From positions 558,001 through 622,000 of the forward strand of contig NZ_CP013380.1 of NCBI RefSeq assembly GCF_001513745.1: a stretch of 64,000 bases of DNA, written 5' to 3'. This document shows positions 59,772 to 64,000 of the stretch, piece by piece. The translations under genes were made by a program, and so were the position numbers. The DNA is from Burkholderia humptydooensis. GTDB lineage: Bacteria; Pseudomonadota; Gammaproteobacteria; Burkholderiales; Burkholderiaceae. The notes beneath the pieces were generated by a model. It was not told the DNA's origin, searched no databases, and saw only the letters and a program-made list of their open reading frames with translations. The first letter of the stretch is position 1, and every line of letters starts with the position of its first letter.

Positions 59772-59794
59772 TTTCTCAGATTCGCTGAGAAAAC
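59772..59794. repeat. Inverted repeat TTTTCTCAG/CTGAGAAAA
   Basis: Perfect 9-bp arms around ATTCG, followed by another TGAGAAAA unit (59796). A terminator is possible for the plus direction but there is no T-run, so an operator or a regulator-binding site is as likely. Confidence 0.5.
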
Positions 59795-59866
59795 GTGAGA
59801 AAAAAGCTTCATGCCGTCGGCGGCGACCGGCCGGCCAACAACACGGTCAATCTCTTCGCGGTGCGT

Positions 59867-60367
59867 TCACGACTCCGGCTCTTCCGCGATGCAGTCGTTG
59901 CAGTACACGCGCGACCAATATTTGCGGAACGTGCCGGCACCGCCACAGCATTCGCAAACAGTTCGCGCGTGAAGCTCCGCTTTCTCCACCGCGTCATGGA
60001 TGCGATTCCACGATGGCACGTCACGGAAGAATCCGAATACGAGCCCGATGTCGAGCAGGCCGTTCGTCGTTTGAACGCTTCTGCAGAGAGGAAGTAAAGG
60101 GTACGGGTCGTATGCCTCGAGAAGAGCTTTCTCCCGCAGCGCCTGTTCGAGTGACGCGAGAAGGTCGGGGCTGCCTGCCTGCTTTGCCCATAGCGCCTGA
60201 ATCTCACGCTCAATCTCATCCGCGAGCTGGTCAATTATCGCGTACCACCCGGCGCCACACTGAATGCCCAGGAGCGCGATGTTCGACGGATATGCCTCCG
60301 GACAGTTCATGGCGCGGAAAAACAACGGATACGACGAGGCCAGGCGCTGCTGCAGTTCCATCGACAT
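59867..60367 (-). CDS. Hypothetical protein with C-terminal four-cysteine zinc motif
   Basis: A 166-residue protein starts at MSMELQQRLA (60367). The N-terminal 135 residues are helical (WYAIIDQLADEIEREIQALW). The C-terminus has CECCGGAGTF plus YCNDC, two CxxC pairs that probably bind zinc. No family was recognised. A longer in-frame start upstream is in low-quality sequence. It is divergent from the XRE gene and shares its operator region. Confidence 0.6.
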   Translation of the reverse strand: MSMELQQRLASSYPLFFRAMNCPEAYPSNIALLGIQCGAGWYAIIDQLADEIEREIQALWAKQAGSPDLLASLEQALREKALLEAYDPYPLLPLCRSVQTTNGLLDIGLVFGFFRDVPSWNRIHDAVEKAELHARTVCECCGGAGTFRKYWSRVYCNDCIAEEPES

Positions 60368-60596
60368 CCGTGCACGCGGTTCATTGTGGGTCGGCGCAGT
60401 ATCTGCAATCGCTGCTGGCCGGGGTGTCCGATGGCCATCCACAGATGGACCTCCTTCCGCATTTTGTTTCGGGTGGTGCGTGCCCAACTGGGACCTGGGT
60501 GGGGGAAACTGGCGCCGCGTCACATGCACGGCTTGACCCTCAGGTGGCGCTGAAATTCCACTTGGCAGGTGGCGGCACCAGCGCGGGCATTGGATT

Positions 60597-60644
60597 CTAC
60601 GAATTACGTAGAGAAACGGCAAGGCAATCCTACGATATTCGCAG
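60597..60644. promoter_or_regulatory. Two operator-like palindromes before the XRE gene
   Basis: CTACGAATTACGTAG (60597-60611) is a perfect inverted repeat. CTACGATATTCGCAG (60630-60644) is an imperfect one and ends two bases before the XRE start codon. With the site at 59683 this makes three related sites, suggesting autoregulation. Confidence 0.6.
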
Positions 60645-60645
60645 G

Positions 60646-60981
60646 ATGACGAGAAAGGAGCCCGCCACCCTATTCGGCCGCCGCCTGCGGGCTGCGCGGC
60701 AGCGGGCGGATATCCCGCAAGACCGGCTGGGCGTCCAGATTGGGCTCGACGAGAGCACGGCCAGTGCTCGCATGAGCCGCTATGAAACGGGGACGCACGA
60801 GCCCCCATTTGGCATCGCCGCCAAACTGGCGGAGGCGCTTCATCTCCCTGCGGCCTATTTCTACTGCGAAGACGACGAGCTTGCAGACCTCGTGCTCGCG
60901 TGGGTGCGCCTGCCCAAGACCGAGCGCAAGCATATCAAGGCCATGATTGACGCCATCTTGGCAGGCAAGCGTAACAAGTAG
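60646..60981 (+). CDS. XRE-family transcriptional regulator
   Basis: The 111-residue protein has a classical HTH_3 domain: LFGRRLRAARQRADIPQDRLGVQIGL, recognition helix near DESTASARMSRYETGTH, and a C-terminal helix with LADLVLAWVRLPKTERKHIKAMIDAIL. It likely represses element genes, in the manner of phage repressors. The ATG at 60646 directly follows an operator-like palindrome. It converges with the broken integrase. Confidence 0.9.
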   Translation: MTRKEPATLFGRRLRAARQRADIPQDRLGVQIGLDESTASARMSRYETGTHEPPFGIAAKLAEALHLPAAYFYCEDDELADLVLAWVRLPKTERKHIKAMIDAILAGKRNK

Positions 60982-60987
60982 TGGCCG

Positions 60988-62712
60988 TCACGCGACCCGG
61001 CGAGCAAAATCGACGCGGATGACGTTCCCCGCCGAGCCGGTCGATGTCGTCGATGAGACCGGCTCCTCTGTTTGCGGACAGGCGCGAGCGTCCAGACTCT
61101 CACGGCTGCTTCTTGAAGACTGCATCGTATTGGCGACGTTCGGACCGCGCGTTGACGGCGCAACGTCGTCGGCGAGCGGGGCGGTTGACGGTGCCGACGC
61201 ATGGTCGTCCAACATCTCTTTGAGCGAGACGGACGCACCCTGTTTGAGCCGAAGTCGGCCACGGTGGAGCGTCGAATCGGGCGAGTCGACCCGGAAAGCG
61301 TCATCGAGCCGCTTGGCGAAGCTTCCCGCGCACAGATGCGCATAGCGCAGCAGCATGCGGGTATCGCGGTGGCCGCTGAAGTGCTGAAGGTCGACGAGCG
61401 AGAACCCGCCCGGCGTGCGGCTGCCGGCTTCGGCGACGCGGGAAATCGCTTCATGACGAAGGTCATGGATGCGCACCTCGTCGCCGCCAGTCAAGCCCGC
61501 GGCGATGCAAATGCGCTGCCAGGCCTTGCGCAGGCCGTCGACGCCAATTGGGAACACCAGCTCGCTGGTGCGCGACAACTGGCGCAGCAATTCGACGAGG
61601 TCGCTGCGAAGAGGCAAGGTGCGGGGCCGGCCATTCTTGGTTTCTGGCAGGAACGCGGCCTGGCCGTCCAGGTTCACGTTCGACCAGGTCAGCGTCAGCG
61701 TCTCGCTTCGGCGGGCCCCGGTCATCAGTTGGAAGTGGATGAAAGTCTCCAGCATCGGAATGTGCTCGTACGTCCGCTCGGCTTCCGCCTGGTAGCGCTG
61801 CCGAGCGTCCTTGATAACCTGCTTGCGCCGGTACACGGTGGTCGCATTGTTCGCGTCCTCGCGCTCTGCTGCCATCAGTTGCTCTAGGCGCAGAGCGATG
61901 GATTACGCACGGTCCTCCTCGTGGGCGGTCTCCAGCAAGCGCGCCTCCTCGCCATCCTTCAGGCGGCGGTCCCGCTCGTTGTAGTAGCGGGGCCGGCGCA
62001 CGCCATCCATCGGGTTCTTGGCGACGTGAATCCGCCAGGTGTCGATGGCGATGTGGCAGACCGCCGAGAAGATGTCGATTTCGCGGTCCACCGTGCTTGG
62101 CTCGACTACCTGGCAGCGCTCCTCGATGTAGTCGGCGAAGTCGTCCGGGACGATGGCGGCGAAGGGCTTGCGGATGAACTTGCTGGTCTCCGACGGCTGT
62201 CCGACGCGAGTGCCAGTGGACCTGCGGATTTTCATGGCCGCGACCGTGGGGCACGGATTAGGATGCGCGTCGCGAATCTCGGCGAGGTCCTGCCGGGGCA
62301 ACCCTGCATCCTCCAGCCACGCATTGATTTTGTAGCCGAGGACCTCGAAGCTCTTATCGCGCGGCGCCTCGTCGCGGAGGTAACGAATCAGCAGGTCGGC
62401 GAGGGTCGTCTTATGCCCCTTCGCATAGTCGATGAACAGCCCCTGGCGCTGCTCGCTCTCAATGCGCTGCTTGATGGCAATGGCTTCCGCTTCGCTATGC
62501 GCGGTGAGGAACTGGTTCTTGTGCGCGACGCTGCGCGTGCGGACGACATAGTGGTTGTCGAGGCTGGCCAGCCTCGGCTTGAGTCCTTGCAACTGCAGCG
62601 TCTGGACGTAGCGCTGGATGGCTTTGTCGGCGTTGTGGGAAAAGGTGCGGGTCAGGTCGTCGCGATTGCGGACGGTGACACGGATGCGCGAGCGGTTCTC
62701 GATGGACGCCAT
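60988..62712 (-). pseudogene. Tyrosine integrase of element 2, broken by an in-frame stop
   Basis: The reading frame from MASIENRSRIRVTVRN (62712) is open to a TAA at 61903-61905 and continues in the same frame to 60988. The first part holds the arm/core-binding domains (KSFEVLGYKINAWLEDAG, TVDREIDIFSAVCHIAID) and the second the catalytic domain: MTGARRSETLTL (Arg), IHDLRHEAIS (His, Arg), FSGHRDTRML and LLRYAHL (Tyr). One base change would restore an integrase of about 570 residues. It lies next to the tRNA, as expected for the element-2 integrase. A suppressed stop or sequencing error is possible. Confidence 0.85.
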
Positions 62713-62795
62713 GGCAGCGATGCTCCAAGGTTGTGGAGCACCGTATAGGCGTAGGACAGGGGGATGATTCGCGATTTGCAGCGAAGTGGCGGAGA

Positions 62796-62815
62796 TTGCC
62801 ACTGATTTGCCACTG
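62796..62815 (+). repeat. Arm-type repeat, right end of element 2
   Basis: This copy of TTGCCACTGATTTGCCACTG is 57 bases from the tRNA-Pro 3' end, upstream of the integrase start. It is identical to 42633-42652 and a candidate integrase arm-binding site. Confidence 0.7.
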
Positions 62816-62830
62816 CTGACCCTGAAAACA

Positions 62831-62859
62831 AAAACAGCGGACATCTAGTCCGCTGTTTT
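62831..62859 (-). terminator. Hairpin terminator after the tRNA-Pro gene
   Basis: A 12-bp perfect stem (AAAACAGCGGAC/GTCCGCTGTTTT) with an ATCTA loop lies 13 bases past the tRNA 3' end. The A/T-rich stem ends allow termination in either direction. It belongs to element 2, replacing the original terminator at 36602. Confidence 0.75.
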
Positions 62860-62871
62860 TGCAAGGAAACC

Positions 62872-62948
62872 TGGTCGGGGTGAGAGGATTCGAACCTCCG
62901 GCCTCTACGTCCCGAACGTAGCGCTCTACCAGGCTAAGCTACACCCCG
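62872..62948 (-). tRNA. tRNA-Pro (anticodon CGG)
   Basis: The 77-nt gene folds into a complete cloverleaf: acceptor CGGGGTG/CACCCCG, anticodon stem CTACG/CGTAG with loop TTCGGGA (anticodon CGG, codon CCG), T-arm GAGGATTCGAATCCTC-like, discriminator A and an encoded CCA. Its 3' half is duplicated at 42470 and in part at 36643, so it is the integration site of the two elements. Confidence 0.96.
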
Positions 62949-62989
62949 ATTTGTACTCGATTCGTACTGATTCGTCGCTTTGGTCTAGA

Positions 62990-63982
62990 TCAAGACTGAC
63001 GTGACGTCGAGTAAAAACATAATTCTAGCAGGCTCTCTTTGAAAACGGAAGAGGGAAATGAAGAAATTGCCGTGGCCGCCGCCTGAGCCTCCTGGCGAGC
63101 GCATTCGAGCGTATGGTCGAGGGCGCCCGAAAGCGTGATCGCGTCGAAGATCGTGTCGAAGCGGTCGGTGCCGCCGTGCTCGATCGCTTCGCGCGCGAGC
63201 GTCGACTGCTCGGGCGTGCCGCGTTCGATCAGATAGATGAGCGGCAGCGTCGGCTTGCCTTCGCGCAGATCGTCGCCGGCGTTCTTGCCCATCGATTCGG
63301 CGGTGCCCGCATAGTCGAGCCAGTCGTCCATGATCTGGAACGCGGTGCCGATCCGGCGGCCGTACTCGGCGGCGGCGGCTTCCGTCGGCGCGTCGGCGCC
63401 CGCGAGCACCGCGCCGAGCCGCGCGGCGGCCTCGAACAGCTTCGCGGTCTTGTAGCGGATCACCTGCATGTAGCGGGCTTCGTCGACATCGGCGTCGTGC
63501 ATGTTCAGCAACTGCAGCACTTCGCCTTCGGAGATGATCGTCGTCGCCTCGGACAGAATCTCCATCACGCGCATCTTGCCGACGCCCACCATCATCTCGA
63601 ACGAGCGCGAATAGAGGTAGTCGCCGACGAGCACGCTCGCCGCGTTGCCGAACAGCGCGTTCGCGGTCTTGCGGCCGCGCCGCAACTCGGATTCGTCGAC
63701 GACATCGTCGTGCAGCAGCGTCGCCGTGTGGATGAATTCGACGACGGCCGCGAGCACGTGCTTCTGGTTCGTGTTTTCGCCGAGCGCGCCCGCGACGAGC
63801 AGAAGAAGCGCCGGCCGCAGCCGTTTGCCGCCCGCGCCGATGATGTACTCGGCGATCTGGTTGATCAGCAGCACGTCGGACGCGAGGCTTTGCCGAATGA
63901 CGCGATTCACCTGCTCCATGTCGCTTGCGATCGGGGCGAGCAAGTGGGCGGCGCTGAGGGAGGGGGTGGCAGTCGACGACAT
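62990..63982 (-). CDS. ispB: Octaprenyl diphosphate synthase
   Basis: This trans-polyprenyl synthase makes the side chain of ubiquinone-8. The 330-residue protein has the first aspartate-rich motif LLHDDVVDESELRRGR (DDxxD, about residue 94) and the second QIMDDWLDY (about 218), with GGKRLRPALLLL upstream. It is chromosomal and lies beyond the tRNA-Pro gene, with 41 bases between them. Confidence 0.96.
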   Translation of the reverse strand: MSSTATPSLSAAHLLAPIASDMEQVNRVIRQSLASDVLLINQIAEYIIGAGGKRLRPALLLLVAGALGENTNQKHVLAAVVEFIHTATLLHDDVVDESELRRGRKTANALFGNAASVLVGDYLYSRSFEMMVGVGKMRVMEILSEATTIISEGEVLQLLNMHDADVDEARYMQVIRYKTAKLFEAAARLGAVLAGADAPTEAAAAEYGRRIGTAFQIMDDWLDYAGTAESMGKNAGDDLREGKPTLPLIYLIERGTPEQSTLAREAIEHGGTDRFDTIFDAITLSGALDHTLECARQEAQAAATAISSFPSSVFKESLLELCFYSTSRQS

Positions 63983-64000
63983 GATGATGGAAATGGGTAG

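Larger units (their letters stand above)
59443..59866. other. Regulatory stretch between two minus-strand genes
   Basis: Over 424 bases there is no convincing gene. It holds the palindromic operator at 59683-59697, a second half-site CTCGTAGG near 59726, and the inverted repeat at 59772-59794. Frames at 59439-59669 and 59513-59812 look random. Confidence 0.45.
42470..62871. mobile_element. Element 2: integrated island with defence, effector and replication modules (about 20.4 kb)
   Basis: The unit is bounded by the 47-bp tRNA repeat at 42470 and the intact tRNA-Pro gene at 62872. It has a tyrosine integrase next to the tRNA, an excisionase-like HTH gene at its other end, and identical 20-bp tandem arm-like sites near both ends. 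It also carries an iteron initiator unit. Codon use is visibly less GC-biased in 43.3-50 kb than in the backbone. No conjugation or virion genes were recognised, so it may be a mobilisable or satellite island. Confidence 0.8.

Noticed and set aside
59513..59812. 99-codon minus-strand frame
   Set aside because: Covers the operator and inverted repeat, irregular composition, no homologous-looking domain.

Overview
The window is high-GC DNA from a Burkholderia chromosome, most likely of the B. pseudomallei group. I infer this from the gene order, the protein sequences (OmpC-type porin, MraZ, ZapD, DUF815 ATPase) and the codon use; no database search was run. It has a conserved housekeeping backbone (1-36640 and 62872-64000) and about 26 kb of accessory DNA (36643-62871) inserted at a tRNA-Pro(CGG) gene.

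Backbone, left part. A 5'-truncated long-chain acyl-CoA ligase is followed by a porin on the minus strand and coq7. The complete division and cell wall (dcw) cluster comes next: mraZ-rsmH-ftsL-ftsI-murE-murF-mraY-murD-ftsW-murG-murC-ddlB-ftsQ-ftsA-ftsZ. Most of these genes overlap by ATGA or lie a few bases apart. A promoter with four 10-bp-spaced MraZ-type boxes lies upstream. Then come a Prx5-type peroxiredoxin, lpxC, a decayed IS4-family transposase, a DUF721/DciA-like gene, secA, argJ, a DUF815 ATPase and a MutT-like Nudix hydrolase. The minus strand then carries corC-pilB-pilC-pilD-coaE-zapD-yacG, listed in transcription order.

Accessory region. The 3' end of the tRNA-Pro gene occurs three times in direct orientation: a 26-bp fragment at 36643, a 47-bp fragment at 42470, and the intact gene at 62872-62948. 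This is the pattern of two elements integrated in tandem at one tRNA. Element 1 (36643-42469) carries a P4/P1-like C4 antisense-RNA leader with small phage-type ORFs, a small serine recombinase, a probable polymorphic toxin with a candidate immunity gene, and its own tyrosine integrase next to the middle repeat. Element 2 (42470-62871) carries a HTH protein, a predicted restriction-type operon (C5 methyltransferase, GHKL ATPase, Z1-domain helicase-like protein, PD-(D/E)XK protein, convergent Vsr), a large tyrosine recombinase split by an IS3-family element, a PAAR effector cassette with a papain-like enzyme and two membrane proteins, a phosphatase next to a TrfA-like initiator with iterons, an XRE regulator with palindromic operators, and an integrase next to the tRNA that is broken by one in-frame stop.

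How it fits together. The backbone groups peptidoglycan precursor synthesis (MurC-G, MraY, Ddl), septal synthesis (FtsI, FtsW), Z-ring assembly (FtsZ, FtsA, FtsQ, FtsL, ZapD), lipid A synthesis (LpxC) and secretion (SecA). The accessory DNA adds DNA defence, contact-dependent antagonism and mobility. The integrase of element 2 looks inactivated, so that element may now depend on a helper integrase or be fixed.
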